Shown in pieces: positions 27,328 through 36,270 of a DNA stretch of 55,139 nucleotides. Position 1 is the stretch's first letter. Each line of letters begins with the position of its first letter. Made by a program: the position numbers and the translations under genes. A model generated the notes under the pieces. That model was not told the DNA's origin, ran no database searches, and saw only the letters and a program-made list of their open reading frames with translations. The stretch spans positions 1-55,139 of the forward strand of contig NZ_NHON01000038.1 of assembly GCF_002195995.1 (NCBI RefSeq). The letters are read 5' to 3'. This stretch comes from Inquilinus limosus. GTDB lineage: Bacteria > Pseudomonadota > Alphaproteobacteria > DSM-16000 > Inquilinaceae.

Positions 27328-27459
27328 GCCCCCTCACCCTCCCGCCGCCAACGCGGCGGGCCCCTCCCTCTCCCCAAGGAGAGGGCTTAAAGCGCATGCC
27401 GCGTTACACCTCTCCTTGGGGAGAGGTCGAAATCGCGCAGCGATTTCGGGTGAGGGGGC
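27328..27459. repeat. Palindromic intergenic repeat, family B copy 2
   Basis: A 132-bp inverted repeat between convergent sodB and eipB: GCCCCCTCACCC at the left is matched by GGGTGAGGGGGC at the right, with an inner CTCTCCCCAAGGAGAG / CTCTCCTTGGGGAGAG pair. It probably forms the shared 3' end of both transcripts. Confidence 0.75.
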
Positions 27460-27471
27460 GGCTCCGCCGCC

Positions 27472-28284
27472 TCAATCGCAGCGCGGCGCGTCGACCGGCT
27501 CCAGCGTGTCCAGCTTCGCCGCCATGGCGAAGTCGCCATAGTCGATGACGATGCGGTCGGCGATGCCATTCTCGAACAGGCGCTGGCGCAGCTCGTATTC
27601 CGGCAGCTCCACGCCGGCGCCGTCCTTGTCGGGCTTGCCGACCGTGTAGAAGGCCATGCTGATCGGGTGCGACGGCCCCCGCAGCAGCGGGTTGGCCGAG
27701 GCCTCGCCCGGCTGGGTGCGGCCGATCCCGACGCTGACATATTGCGGCCCGTCGGCGGAGCTGCCGTCGAAGAAGCCGGCGGTGAAGACCGGCTGCCCCT
27801 GCCGCATCGCCTCGACCAGCCGCTCCATATGCGTGGTCGGGAACAGGCTGCCGGCCGGCAGCGCCTGCTTCAGGTCGGCCGGCGTCTTGAACACGGCGTC
27901 GCCGCCCGCCGCGCCGTCGAGATGCGCCGTGCCGCGGATATCCTCCTTGTCCTCGCCATTGGTGGAGGAGCTGAGCTTGTAGGTCAGCTCGCGCCCGTCG
28001 GCGGATTCCCAGCCGGCGTAGCGGGTCTTGCGGGTCAGCGTGTCGCCCGAGGCGTAGACCATCGCCACCTGGTAGTTCTGCTCGAAGCTGGAGCCGTCGC
28101 AGGCCGCGGCCCAGCGATACTCCATCTGCCCCTCGATCGAGATCACGCTGCGCTGCCCGCGCGTCATGTCGAGGCTGAGGGTGTAGACCGCCCGATGCGG
28201 CTGCAGCGCCACCGTCGGGGCGGCCTGGGCCGCGCCGGACAGGAGCAGGAGGGCGAAGGCGGCGGACGGAGCGATGCGGATCAT
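27472..28284 (-). CDS. eipB: Cell envelope integrity protein EipB (DUF1849)
   Basis: 270 aa with a signal peptide ending near AQAA (about residue 22). LQPHRAVYTLSLDMTRGQRS, the central WESADGRELTYKLSS region and the final VIDYGDFAMAAKLDTLEPVD match EipB, a periplasmic beta-spiral protein needed for envelope integrity and virulence in Brucella. Cys62 and Cys269 are in positions that fit the conserved disulfide. Partners reported for EipB, such as TtpA, are not nearby. Periplasmic location is predicted. Confidence 0.88.
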   Translation of the reverse strand: MIRIAPSAAFALLLLSGAAQAAPTVALQPHRAVYTLSLDMTRGQRSVISIEGQMEYRWAAACDGSSFEQNYQVAMVYASGDTLTRKTRYAGWESADGRELTYKLSSSTNGEDKEDIRGTAHLDGAAGGDAVFKTPADLKQALPAGSLFPTTHMERLVEAMRQGQPVFTAGFFDGSSADGPQYVSVGIGRTQPGEASANPLLRGPSHPISMAFYTVGKPDKDGAGVELPEYELRQRLFENGIADRIVIDYGDFAMAAKLDTLEPVDAPRCD

Positions 28285-28338
28285 GGCGCATCTCAGCCCG
28301 AAGCCTTCGGCGGATGCAAGCGCGACGGCGCCGCGCCC

Positions 28339-29865
28339 TCAGCCCGCGGGTTCGATCTTCACCCCCTGCAGCCGCATCAGCCCGTCCGGATAGGGCGTGA
28401 AGCCCTGCACCGCGCGGCGCATGCCCCAGACCGAGCGGTAATGGTACAGCACGATCTGCGGCAGGTCGGCCAGGAACAGCCCGGCGGCCTGGCGGTATAG
28501 CGCCACCCGCGCGGCCTGGTCGGTCGTGGCGCGCGCCTGCGCCAGCACCGCGTCGAGGTCCCCGCTGCAGTAGCGGCCCCAGTTCTGGAAGGCGTCGCAG
28601 CCGGCCCAGGCGGCGATGTTGGCGTCCGGGTCCAGCCGGCCGCTCCAGATCGCGATCGCCGCCTGGAAGTCGCCGGCATCGGCGCTGGCCGCCAGGGTCG
28701 CCGCCTCCAGCGCCTGCAGCTTGATGTCGAAGCCGGCCTCGCCCGCCATCGCCTGGATCATCTGCCCGACCTGCTGGGTGACCGGGCTGTTGGTGACCAG
28801 GAGGGTGAAGGACGGGTTCGGCACCCCGGCTTCGGCCAGCAGGGCCTTGGCCTTGTCGACGTCGCGCGCCGGCATCGGGTGGCCGGGATCCTCGAAGGTC
28901 GTGCCCGGCACCTCCGGCTGGTTGCCGGGAATGAACATGCCCTCATAGGCCGCGGCGTTGATGGCGTCGCGGTCCAGCGACAGCTCCAGCGCCCGGCGCA
29001 CCCGGGCGTCCTGGCCGATCGGCGACTTGGCCTTGTCGCCATGGCCGACATTGAAGGTGATCAGGTCATAGGCGATCGACGGGGCGTCGACCACGGTCAC
29101 GGCCGGGTCGTCGCGCAGCCCCGCGGCCTCGACCGTCGGCACATGCTCGATCAGGTCGAGATCGCCGGAGCGCAGGTTGAGCAGCCGCACCGTCTCGTCC
29201 GGCATCGGCCGGTAGGTGACGGTGTCGAGGAAGACCGCATCCCTGTTCCAGTACCGGTCGAAGCGCTTCAGCAGGATGTGGTCGCCCTGCTGCCGCTCGA
29301 CGAACTCGAACGGCCCGGCGCAGACCGGGTGCGAGCCGATGCCGTCGCCGGCCCGGGCCAGCGCCTTGGGCGACAGCATCATGCCGGCGCGGTCGGACAG
29401 CACCGCCACCAGCGGCGCATAGGGCTGGGACAGCGTGATCCGCACCGTCAGCCGGTCGACCGGCGTGACATCGGCGACCGGCTTCAGCTCCGACTTGCGG
29501 CGCGAGATCGGGGCGCTGCGATAGCGGTCGAGATTGACCTTCACCGCCGCCGCGTCGAACGGCTCGCCGTCCTGGAACACCACGCCGTCGCGCAGCGTCA
29601 GGGTCAGCGCCTTGCCGTCGCCGGACCAGTCCCACTTCGTCGCGAGCTCGGGCTGGAAGCCGCCGCCCGGGGCGACGCCGACCAGCTTGTCGCACATCGC
29701 GGCGAAAACCTGGCGGCCGGAGACCGACCCGCCCTGGGCGGGGTCCAGTACGTCCGGGTCGGCGTCGAGGCCGATCCGGATCCCGGCGGCCAGGGCCGGC
29801 GAGGCGACAACGAGACTCAGCAGCACCGCGGCAAGCGCGGCTGTCCGTCCAGACCGTCCGATCAT
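28339..29865 (-). CDS. Peptide-type ABC transporter substrate-binding protein (family 5)
   Basis: 508 aa; the ATG at 29865 has AGGGA eight bases upstream, better than the ATG at 29874. A signal peptide ends near ALAA. RIGLDADPDVLDPAQGGSVS, TLTLRDGVVFQDGEPFDAAA, LNLRSGDLDLIEHVPTVEAA, ARVRRALELSLDRDAINAAA and FIPGNQPEVPGT are typical of dipeptide/nickel/glutathione-type binding proteins (DppA, NikA, GsiB). No permease or ATPase genes adjoin it, so it is an orphan like the gene at 5772. The ligand is undefined. The frame extends upstream to 30108, but that part overlaps the palindromic repeat and lacks signal-peptide logic. Confidence 0.85.
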   Translation of the reverse strand: MIGRSGRTAALAAVLLSLVVASPALAAGIRIGLDADPDVLDPAQGGSVSGRQVFAAMCDKLVGVAPGGGFQPELATKWDWSGDGKALTLTLRDGVVFQDGEPFDAAAVKVNLDRYRSAPISRRKSELKPVADVTPVDRLTVRITLSQPYAPLVAVLSDRAGMMLSPKALARAGDGIGSHPVCAGPFEFVERQQGDHILLKRFDRYWNRDAVFLDTVTYRPMPDETVRLLNLRSGDLDLIEHVPTVEAAGLRDDPAVTVVDAPSIAYDLITFNVGHGDKAKSPIGQDARVRRALELSLDRDAINAAAYEGMFIPGNQPEVPGTTFEDPGHPMPARDVDKAKALLAEAGVPNPSFTLLVTNSPVTQQVGQMIQAMAGEAGFDIKLQALEAATLAASADAGDFQAAIAIWSGRLDPDANIAAWAGCDAFQNWGRYCSGDLDAVLAQARATTDQAARVALYRQAAGLFLADLPQIVLYHYRSVWGMRRAVQGFTPYPDGLMRLQGVKIEPAG

Positions 29866-30035
29866 CGGCAGCATCCCTGCGAATTCTGTTCTGATCGCAG
29901 GGTCGAGGCGCGCCCTGCCGGACCGCCGAACGGCGGTGCATCGGCAGGGTAGCGCGAGTACCCGGCCGCGACGACGCCGAAATGTCGGATCTAGAGCGGG
30001 ATGATTGAGGAGGATCTCGAGCGTCTGCACGTGTT

Positions 30036-30164
30036 GCCTCTCCCGCGTGGCGGGAGAGGTCGGGCTCGCGCAGCGAGACCGGGTGAGGGCTGGTCCCGGC
30101 CTCGACAAATCCCCTCACCCGGAGCCGCTTCGCGTCTCCGGCCTCTCCCGCGAGCGGGAGAGGC
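30036..30164. repeat. Palindromic intergenic repeat, family B copy 3
   Basis: Outer arms GCCTCTCCCGCGTGGCGGGA and CTCTCCCGCGAGCGGGAGAGGC, each also a small hairpin, enclose CGGGTGAGGG and CCCTCACCCGG. The central GTCCCGGCCTCGAC appears in reverse orientation in the copy at 36097. It lies in the 393-bp gap between the binding-protein gene and aspS; apart from it I see only unstructured sequence there. Confidence 0.75.
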
Positions 30165-30258
30165 AAAAGCTCACTGCCCCTGGGGATGACTCGATCGGGA
30201 TTGAGCCCATCCCGCTCTGATGAGGAGCCGCCCGCGACCGGAGCCGCGGGCGAAACGC

Positions 30259-32058
30259 TCAGCCCGCCTTCTTGGGCAGGTCCAGCTTGATCGACAACTC
30301 CTTCAGCCGGGCCGGGTCGACCTCGGCCGGGGCGCCCATCAGCAGGTCCTCGGCGCGCTGGTTCATCGGGAAGGCGATGACCTCGCGGATGTTCGGCTCA
30401 TCCGCCAGCAGCATGACGATGCGGTCGATGCCGGGGGCCGAGCCGCCATGCGGCGGGGCGCCGAAGCGGAAGGCCGACAGCATGCCGCCGAACTTCGCCT
30501 CCAGCACGTCCTGGCTGTAGCCGGCGATCGCGAACGCCTTGATCATGATCTCCGGCTTGTGGTTCCGGATCGCGCCCGAGGACAGCTCGACGCCGTTGCA
30601 GACGATGTCGTACTGGAACGCCTTGATGGTCAGCGGGTCCTGCGTCTCCAGCGCCTCGAGCCCGCCCTGCGGCATCGAGAACGGGTTGTGGCTGAAGTCG
30701 ATCTGCCCGGTCTCCTCGTTCAGCTCGTACATCGGGAAGTCGACGATCCAGCACAGCTCGTAGCGGTCCGGGTCGATCAGCTCGAGCTCCTGCCCGATCT
30801 TGGTGCGGGCGTAGCCGGCCAGCTTGCAGGCCGCGGCCTCCAGGTCGGCGACGAAGAACACCGCGTCGCCATCCTCGGCGCCGGTGGCCTCGCGCAGCGC
30901 GTCCTGGGCGCCCGCCTCGAGGAACTTGGCGATCGGGCCCTTGCCGGCGCCGGCCTCGAACACGACGTAGCCGAGGCCCGGGGCCCCCAGCTCCTGCGCC
31001 CAGCCATTCAGCTTGTCGAAGAAGCTGCGCGGCTTGTCGGCCACCTTCGGCGCGCGGATGGCGCGCACCACGCCGCCCTTCTCGATCACGCCCTTGAAGG
31101 CGCGGAAAGTCACATCCTCGCGGGCGAAGATTGCGGTGACGTCGGCGATCACCAGCGGGTTGCGCAGGTCCGGCTTGTCGTTGCCGTATTTCAGCATCGA
31201 CTCGGCATAGGGGATGCGCGGGAAGGCGCCGGCGGTGACCGCGCGCTTGGTCCCGCTGAAGTCCGAGAACTCCTCGAACACGCCGCGCAGCACCGGCTCG
31301 ATCGCCTGGAACACGTCCTCCTGGGTGACGTAGCTCATCTCGAAATCGAGCTGGTAGAACTCGCCCGGGCTGCGGTCGGCGCGGCTGTCCTCGTCGCGGA
31401 AGCAGGGCGCGATCTGGAAGTAGCGGTCGAAGCCGGCCACCATCAGCAGCTGCTTGAACTGCTGCGGCGCCTGCGGCAGGGCGTAGAATTTGCCGGGGTG
31501 CTGGCGGGCCGGCACCAGGAAGTCGCGCGCGCCCTCGGGGCTCGACGCCGTCAGGATCGGCGTCTGGAACTCGCGGAAGCCCTGGTCGATCATGCGGCGG
31601 CGGATCGAGGAGATGACCTCGCTGCGCAGCACGATGTTGCGCTGCATCTTCTGCCGGCGCAGGTCGAGGAAGCGGTTGCGCAGGCGGATATCCTCGCCGG
31701 CGTCCTCGTCCGACGCCACCTGCAGCGGGATCACCTGGGCGGCCGACTGCAGCACGAAATCGTCGATCCGCACCTCGATGCCGCCGGTCGGCAGCTTGTC
31801 GTTGGCGGTCTCGGCGCTGCGCTTGACCACGGTGCCGGTGACGGTGACGACGCTCTCGACGCGCACCGCCTCGGCCGCCTTGAAATGCGGGCTGTCGGTG
31901 TCGACCACGCATTGCGTCAGGCCATAATGGTCGCGCAGGTCGAGGAACAGCAGATTGCCATGGTCGCGCTTGCGATGGACCCAGCCGGACAGGCGGACGG
32001 TCTCGCCGGCCTGTTCGGGACGGAGCTGGCCGCAGGTGTGGGTGCGGTAGGCGTGCAT
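30259..32058 (-). CDS. aspS: Aspartyl-tRNA synthetase
   Basis: 599-aa class IIb synthetase charging tRNA-Asp; in bacteria lacking asparaginyl-tRNA synthetase it also mischarges tRNA-Asn for GatCAB. The N-terminal OB domain reads [20 protein letters not shown], followed by class II motif 1 ([17 protein letters not shown]), motif 2 ([20 protein letters not shown] with YQLDFEMSY) and motif 3 ([14 protein letters not shown]), plus the bacterial GAD insertion between motifs 2 and 3. The length is the bacterial-type norm. GAGAG precedes the ATG. In many alphaproteobacteria aspS neighbours rnd; here rnd is 11 kb away. Confidence 0.97.
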   Translation of the reverse strand: MHAYRTHTCGQLRPEQAGETVRLSGWVHRKRDHGNLLFLDLRDHYGLTQCVVDTDSPHFKAAEAVRVESVVTVTGTVVKRSAETANDKLPTGGIEVRIDDFVLQSAAQVIPLQVASDEDAGEDIRLRNRFLDLRRQKMQRNIVLRSEVISSIRRRMIDQGFREFQTPILTASSPEGARDFLVPARQHPGKFYALPQAPQQFKQLLMVAGFDRYFQIAPCFRDEDSRADRSPGEFYQLDFEMSYVTQEDVFQAIEPVLRGVFEEFSDFSGTKRAVTAGAFPRIPYAESMLKYGNDKPDLRNPLVIADVTAIFAREDVTFRAFKGVIEKGGVVRAIRAPKVADKPRSFFDKLNGWAQELGAPGLGYVVFEAGAGKGPIAKFLEAGAQDALREATGAEDGDAVFFVADLEAAACKLAGYARTKIGQELELIDPDRYELCWIVDFPMYELNEETGQIDFSHNPFSMPQGGLEALETQDPLTIKAFQYDIVCNGVELSSGAIRNHKPEIMIKAFAIAGYSQDVLEAKFGGMLSAFRFGAPPHGGSAPGIDRIVMLLADEPNIREVIAFPMNQRAEDLLMGAPAEVDPARLKELSIKLDLPKKAG

Positions 32059-32196
32059 GGGATCGCTCTCGGACCTTGGCGTGAAACGGTGGTCACTGAC
32101 ACCGCCCGCGCCGGCCTGTCAAGCCGCGGCTCGACGCCCCTGCCCTGCCTCCGGCAGAATGGCCGCCGCTTCGCCTCGTTCCGGACCGCCGACCGC

Positions 32197-33708
32197 ATGC
32201 GCTGGATCCTCGCCCTCGCCCTTTTCCTCGCCGCCGGATCCGCCGCGGCGGAGGAGCGCCGGCCGCCGTTCTTCACCGCCGATGACTGCCCGGCCGGCCT
32301 GGTCCTGCCGGAGGACGTCGCCGTGGACTGCGGCACCGTCACGGTGCTGGAGGACCGCGCCCGGCCGGACGGCCCGCGCATCCGCCTGCGGGTGGTGACC
32401 CTGTGGCGGACGGATCGCGCGCTGCAGCCGGACCCAGTGCTCTACATCGGCGGCGGGCCCGGCTACGCGACCGGCCTTGACGCGGAGTGGCTGCCCGGCT
32501 GGACCATGGTGCCGAAGACATCGGATTGGCTGGGCACACGCCGGCTGGTCCTGTTCGACCAGCGGGGCGTCGGGGAATCGAGGCTGCTGCCGTCCCCCTG
32601 CGGCCCGCTCGATCCGTATGAGCGGCAGTTCGTCCTGGATCACAACCAGCCCTCCAGCGCGATCGTGGCGGCCGCCCTGCGCGAGAAGGCGAAGGGATGT
32701 TGGGCCAGGTTCCGGGAGGCGGGACACGATCCCGGCCAGATCACCACCGCGACGATCGCCGCCGATGTCGCCGATCTGCGCCAGGCCCTGGGCTACCCGG
32801 CCTGGAACCTCTGGGGGGCCTCCTTCGGCTCCCGCGTCGCGATGATCGTGATGCGCGACCATCCGGAGGGCATCCGCTCCGCCATCCTCGAGGGCGTGTG
32901 GCCGCCCGAGGCCAATTTCTACGATTCCGCGGCCAATGCCGGAGAGGCGTTCGATGCCCTGCTTGCGGCCTGCAATGCCGATCCGGGCTGCGCCGAGGGA
33001 TACCCCGATCTCGAGCGGCGATTCCTAACCCTGGCCGAGCGGTTCGACCACGCGCCCTTGACGATTCCGATCTCCGGCGGCGAGACCGCGCGGATCGACG
33101 GCTGGATGTTTCGCGACGTCGTCAACGGGATGCTGGAGTCCAGCGACCGCGCGCGCTTCATCCCGCGCATGATCGAGGAGTTGGAGGGCGGGAATCCGCG
33201 GCTGCTCGCCAGCAGCAAGAGGATAGACCTGCTCGACCTGGAGATCAGGGAGCTGGCCTGGGACCAGTCTCTCTATATGTCGGTCGCCTGCGCTGATCTG
33301 TTTCCCGCCGATCCCACCTGGATGGACAAGGCGCGGTCCCGGGATCGGCGCTTCGCCGACCAGGTCTGGGATCAGGCCGCCGACGGGTATTGCGCCGCAT
33401 GGCCTGTGCCGCATAGCCCGGAGCGCGATGCTGCGCCGGTGACCAGCGACATCCCGGCGCTGCTGATCTCCGGAGCTTTCGATCCGCGCACCCCGCCCTC
33501 CTGGGCGGCGGCGGCGGTGAAGCGGCTGGCCCATGGCACCAGCCTCGTCTTTCCCGGCCAGGGCCATGGCGTGCTGAATCCCTGCGCCAAGCGGATCATC
33601 GGCCGGTTCCTCGATGACCCGGCCCGGCGGCCGGACCATGAGTGTTTCGCCAGGCTGGTGCCGATGATCTTCGAGCCGCCGGCGGACTGGCAGGCCCGGC
33701 GACCGTGA
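32197..33708 (+). CDS. Secreted alpha/beta hydrolase (TAP-like, proline iminopeptidase type)
   Basis: 503 aa with a signal peptide ending AAAE (about residue 20). After it come VLYIGGGPGYATGLDAEW (oxyanion region), RRLVLFDQRGVGESRLLPSP, the nucleophile elbow WGASFGSRVAMIVMRDHPEG, and a C-terminal TAP-like domain with ISGAFDPRTPPSWAAAA (Asp) and FPGQGHGVLNPC (His). This layout matches tripeptidyl aminopeptidase/proline iminopeptidase-like exported hydrolases. Several Cys residues likely pair in the periplasm. The substrate is unknown. The large upstream extension of the same frame is antisense to aspS and is not coding. Confidence 0.85.
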   Translation: MRWILALALFLAAGSAAAEERRPPFFTADDCPAGLVLPEDVAVDCGTVTVLEDRARPDGPRIRLRVVTLWRTDRALQPDPVLYIGGGPGYATGLDAEWLPGWTMVPKTSDWLGTRRLVLFDQRGVGESRLLPSPCGPLDPYERQFVLDHNQPSSAIVAAALREKAKGCWARFREAGHDPGQITTATIAADVADLRQALGYPAWNLWGASFGSRVAMIVMRDHPEGIRSAILEGVWPPEANFYDSAANAGEAFDALLAACNADPGCAEGYPDLERRFLTLAERFDHAPLTIPISGGETARIDGWMFRDVVNGMLESSDRARFIPRMIEELEGGNPRLLASSKRIDLLDLEIRELAWDQSLYMSVACADLFPADPTWMDKARSRDRRFADQVWDQAADGYCAAWPVPHSPERDAAPVTSDIPALLISGAFDPRTPPSWAAAAVKRLAHGTSLVFPGQGHGVLNPCAKRIIGRFLDDPARRPDHECFARLVPMIFEPPADWQARRP

Positions 33709-33775
33709 GTCGTCATCCGGGCGACGCCCGCCCATGCTATCCTGGCCGCATGCGAGTCGAGGCTTCCGATCCACG

Positions 33776-34774
33776 ATGGCCGGCGTGACGGCCAGGGCGC
33801 AGCGGGCGCCGCAATCCCCTCAGAGCCGGGCCGCCCAGGACCGGGTGACGGTCGACCTGTCGGCCGTGGTCGTGGCGGTGGCGGGCGAGACGCCGCGCGT
33901 GCTGGCGCTGCGCGGGCCCGACGGCGCCGACGCCCTGCCCGCCGGCCCGCTGGAGCCGCAGCACCGGACGCTGGAGCTGGGGCTGCGCGCCTGGGTCGAG
34001 GCGCAAACCGGACAGCCGCTGGGCTATGTCGAGCAGCTCTACACCTTCGGCGACCGCGACCGGCAGCTGGCCGGGCCCGGCCGGGTGCTGTCGGTCGGCT
34101 ATCTGGCGCTGCTGCGCGAGGCGGCCGGCGCCGGCGACAGCCTGTGGAGCGACTGGTACCGCCACTTCCCCTGGGAGGACCGGCGCGCCGGCCGGCCCGA
34201 GCTGCTGGACCGGATCGAGGCGGCGCTGGCCGGCTGGGCCGGGGCCGCCACGGCCGAGCCGGAACGCCGTCGGCGCGAGGCCCGGCTGCGCCTGGCCTTC
34301 GGCCTGGGCGGCCTGCCCTGGGGCGAGGAGCGCGTGCTGGAGCGCTACGAGCTGATGTACGAGGCCGGGCTGGCCGCCGAGGCGCATCGTGACGCCCCGG
34401 GCGACGGCCCCGGCCGGGTCTGCCCGGCCCTGGCCGAGGGCGCGCCGATGGCGGCCGACCACCGCCGCATCCTGGCCACCGGCATCGGCCGGCTGCGCGG
34501 CAAGATCAAGTACCGGCCGGTGGTGTTCGAGCTGATGCCGCCGACCTTCACCCTGTCGCAGCTGCAGCGCACGGTCGAGGCGCTGGCGGGCCTGCGCCTG
34601 CACGCCCCGAACTTCCGCCGCCTGGTCGACAGCCAGGGGCTGGTCGAGGAGACCGGCGAGGTCGCCGGCGGCACCGGCGGCCGCCCGGCGCGGCTGGTGC
34701 GCTTCCGCCGCGAGGTGCTGCAGGAGCAGCCCGAGCCCGGCGTCCGCCTGCCCGTGTCGCGCCGGCCGGCATGA
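33776..34774 (+). CDS. NrtR/NadQ-like Nudix-related transcriptional regulator of NAD metabolism
   Basis: 332 aa. The N-terminal half is a Nudix-like fold (VDLSAVVVAVAGETPRVLAL, GPLEPQHRTLELGLRAWVEA, YVEQLYTFGDRDRQ), but the Nudix box is degenerate (no intact REUxEExGU), so hydrolysis is unlikely. The C-terminal part is the NrtR winged helix: KIKYRPVVFELMPPTFTLSQ, then LQRTVEALAGLRLHAPNFRR and LVEETGEVAGGTGGRPARLV. Such proteins sense ADP-ribose, NAD or ATP and repress NAD genes; NadQ controls nadABC in alphaproteobacteria. The nadA operon lies 2.7 kb downstream. It is followed by a GNAT gene with an ATGA overlap. Confidence 0.75.
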   Translation: MAGVTARAQRAPQSPQSRAAQDRVTVDLSAVVVAVAGETPRVLALRGPDGADALPAGPLEPQHRTLELGLRAWVEAQTGQPLGYVEQLYTFGDRDRQLAGPGRVLSVGYLALLREAAGAGDSLWSDWYRHFPWEDRRAGRPELLDRIEAALAGWAGAATAEPERRRREARLRLAFGLGGLPWGEERVLERYELMYEAGLAAEAHRDAPGDGPGRVCPALAEGAPMAADHRRILATGIGRLRGKIKYRPVVFELMPPTFTLSQLQRTVEALAGLRLHAPNFRRLVDSQGLVEETGEVAGGTGGRPARLVRFRREVLQEQPEPGVRLPVSRRPA

Positions 34775-35214
34775 CCGTCGCGCTGCGCCCACTGGCGCCG
34801 GCCGACCATGACCGGCTGCTGGCCATGGCGATCGCCTTCAACGACGAGGACAACCACCCGCTGACCCCGGGCGGCCGCCGGGCGCTGGCGGAGATCGTCG
34901 CCGGCACCCGCTTCGCCGCCGGCTGGATGATCGAAGCCGGCGGCGAAGCGGTCGGCTACCTGGTGGTGACCTGGTCCTGGAGCATCGAGTTCGGCGGCCG
35001 CGACGCCTTCATCGACGAGTTCTACATCGAGCCCGCCCATCGCGGCCGCGGCCACGGCTCGGCCGTGCTGGAGGCGCTGGTGCGGCTGCTCCAGGCCGAG
35101 GGCGTGCACGCCGTGCATCTGGAGGTCGAGGCCGGGAACCCGGACGCCGCCCGCCTGTACCGCCGCCACGGCTTCGCCGGCACCGACCGCGCGATCCTGT
35201 CGCGCCGGCTGTGA
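34771..35214 (+). CDS. GNAT family N-acetyltransferase
   Basis: 147 aa. The acetyl-CoA binding motif A is FIDEFYIEPAHRGRGHGSAV (about residues 77-96, with the RGRGHG pyrophosphate loop), followed by LEVEAGNPDAARLYRRHGF, the motif B region. The start codon overlaps the stop of the NrtR-like gene (ATGA), so the two are co-translated; this link hints that it serves the same regulon, but the substrate is unknown. Confidence 0.85.
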   Translation: MTVALRPLAPADHDRLLAMAIAFNDEDNHPLTPGGRRALAEIVAGTRFAAGWMIEAGGEAVGYLVVTWSWSIEFGGRDAFIDEFYIEPAHRGRGHGSAVLEALVRLLQAEGVHAVHLEVEAGNPDAARLYRRHGFAGTDRAILSRRL

Positions 35215-35243
35215 CCGGGCGCCTGCCGGAGCCGGACGCACGA

Positions 35244-35264
35244 TCGCAGTAGCCTTAACTGCGA
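35244..35264. promoter_or_regulatory. Inverted repeat upstream of the 35274 gene
   Basis: TCGCAGT (35244-35250) and ACTGCGA (35258-35264) flank a seven-base spacer, 10 bp before the possible start of the next gene and 30 bp after the GNAT stop. It could be an operator or a short hairpin; there is no T-run for a terminator. Confidence 0.35.
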
Positions 35265-35273
35265 CTTTCGTTC

Positions 35274-35933
35274 ATGATACGTTCTATGGATGAGGTGCAG
35301 CCCGAACCGATCAAGCCGAGCGACACCGACCTGCGCTGGACGGAGTGGGCGCTGAACCGGCTGCGCGAGGTGGTCGACCTCGACATCCGCACCATGCGGG
35401 CCACCGTGCGTGAGCACGAGCGGATCCTGCACGACGCGGAGATGCCGAACTATCCGCTGATGCAGTCGCGGCTGGCGCGCTCGGTGCGGCTGTCGATCGC
35501 GATGACCGAACGGATCCGGGCCAACTACCTGCTGCGCAAGCAGGAGCGGATCGCGTCCGGCGAGCAGGAGCGGCGGCGCCAGAAGCGGGAGCAGGCGGCC
35601 GAGGCCGCGGTCAAGGCGATCGCCCGGCCCGCCGAGCCCGGGGATGTCGAGCGCGTCCGGTCGCTGGTGTGGGAGAGGTTGACCGAGGACGAGGTCCTCG
35701 ACGTGCAGCTGGACCTGCTGTCACCCGAAGACTTCGTGCGCGCGGTGAGCCGGAAGATCGGCCTGCCGCCGGATCCGTCCTGGCTGCCGCCGGGATGGGC
35801 GGATGAGGCGGTGACCGTCGACGCGGTGGCGGAGCCTGCCGAACGAGCCCCGGCGGAGGCTTGGCCTCGCCCGATGGACGAGCCCGACGCCGGCCGGCTC
35901 ATGCCGGCACCATTGAAGCCGGACAGCAGCTGA
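35274..35933 (+). CDS. Conserved-looking hypothetical protein, partly coiled coil
   Basis: 219 aa (215 if it starts at the ATG at 35286). The first 110 residues are highly charged and helical (DLRWTEWALNRLREVVDLDI, RTMRATVREHERILHDAEMP, then KQERIASGEQERRRQKREQ), likely a long helix or coiled coil. The second half has WERLTEDEVLDVQLDLLSPE and a Pro/Ala-rich acidic tail. No signal peptide or membrane segment; probably cytoplasmic. I do not recognise a family. Codon bias (strong G/C at third positions) supports it as coding. Confidence 0.6.
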   Translation: MIRSMDEVQPEPIKPSDTDLRWTEWALNRLREVVDLDIRTMRATVREHERILHDAEMPNYPLMQSRLARSVRLSIAMTERIRANYLLRKQERIASGEQERRRQKREQAAEAAVKAIARPAEPGDVERVRSLVWERLTEDEVLDVQLDLLSPEDFVRAVSRKIGLPPDPSWLPPGWADEAVTVDAVAEPAERAPAEAWPRPMDEPDAGRLMPAPLKPDSS

Positions 35934-35958
35934 GGGCCTGCGCCAGGCATTCCCACCT

Positions 35959-36059
35959 CGTCATTGCGAGGAGGCGAAGCCGACGAAGCAATCCATCGAT
36001 CCGCCCATGCTGCTGCATGGATTGCTTCCCCCGGCTCAAGGCCGGGGCCGCAATGACAG
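35959..36059. repeat. Palindromic intergenic repeat, family A copy 4
   Basis: CGTCATTGCGAGGAGGCGAA with GAAGCAATCCAT on the left and ATGGATTGCTTCCC, GCCGCAATGACAG on the right. The left arm matches the 53237 copy, whereas the right end uses the CCGGGGC variant related to copy 2 at 15396. Confidence 0.75.
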
Positions 36060-36096
36060 TATGGCTGCGGAACCAGTGATCAAAACCGATGATTTT

Positions 36097-36225
36097 GCCT
36101 CTCCCGTTTACGGGAGAGGTCGGAGGCGTTTACGCCTCCGGGTGAGGGGGCTTAGTCGAGGCCGGGACCAGCCCTCACCCGGTCTCGCTGCGCGAGCCCG
36201 ACCTCTCCCGCCACGCGGGAGAGGC
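36097..36225. repeat. Palindromic intergenic repeat, family B copy 4
   Basis: Outer arms GCCTCTCCCGTTTACGGGAG and CCTCTCCCGCCACGCGGGAG, with the centre GTCGAGGCCGGGACCAGCCC in the opposite orientation to the copy at 30036. The 337-bp gap 35934-36270 is filled almost entirely by this and the preceding family A copy. Confidence 0.75.
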
Positions 36226-36270
36226 AATGCGATGGTTCAGGCCCTCACGCCCGCCAGCCTTCGCCGCCTC

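Noticed and set aside
30220-32196. N-terminal extension of the frame that ends in the secreted hydrolase
   Set aside because: It is antisense to aspS and lacks family motifs; the signal peptide at 32197 marks the true start.
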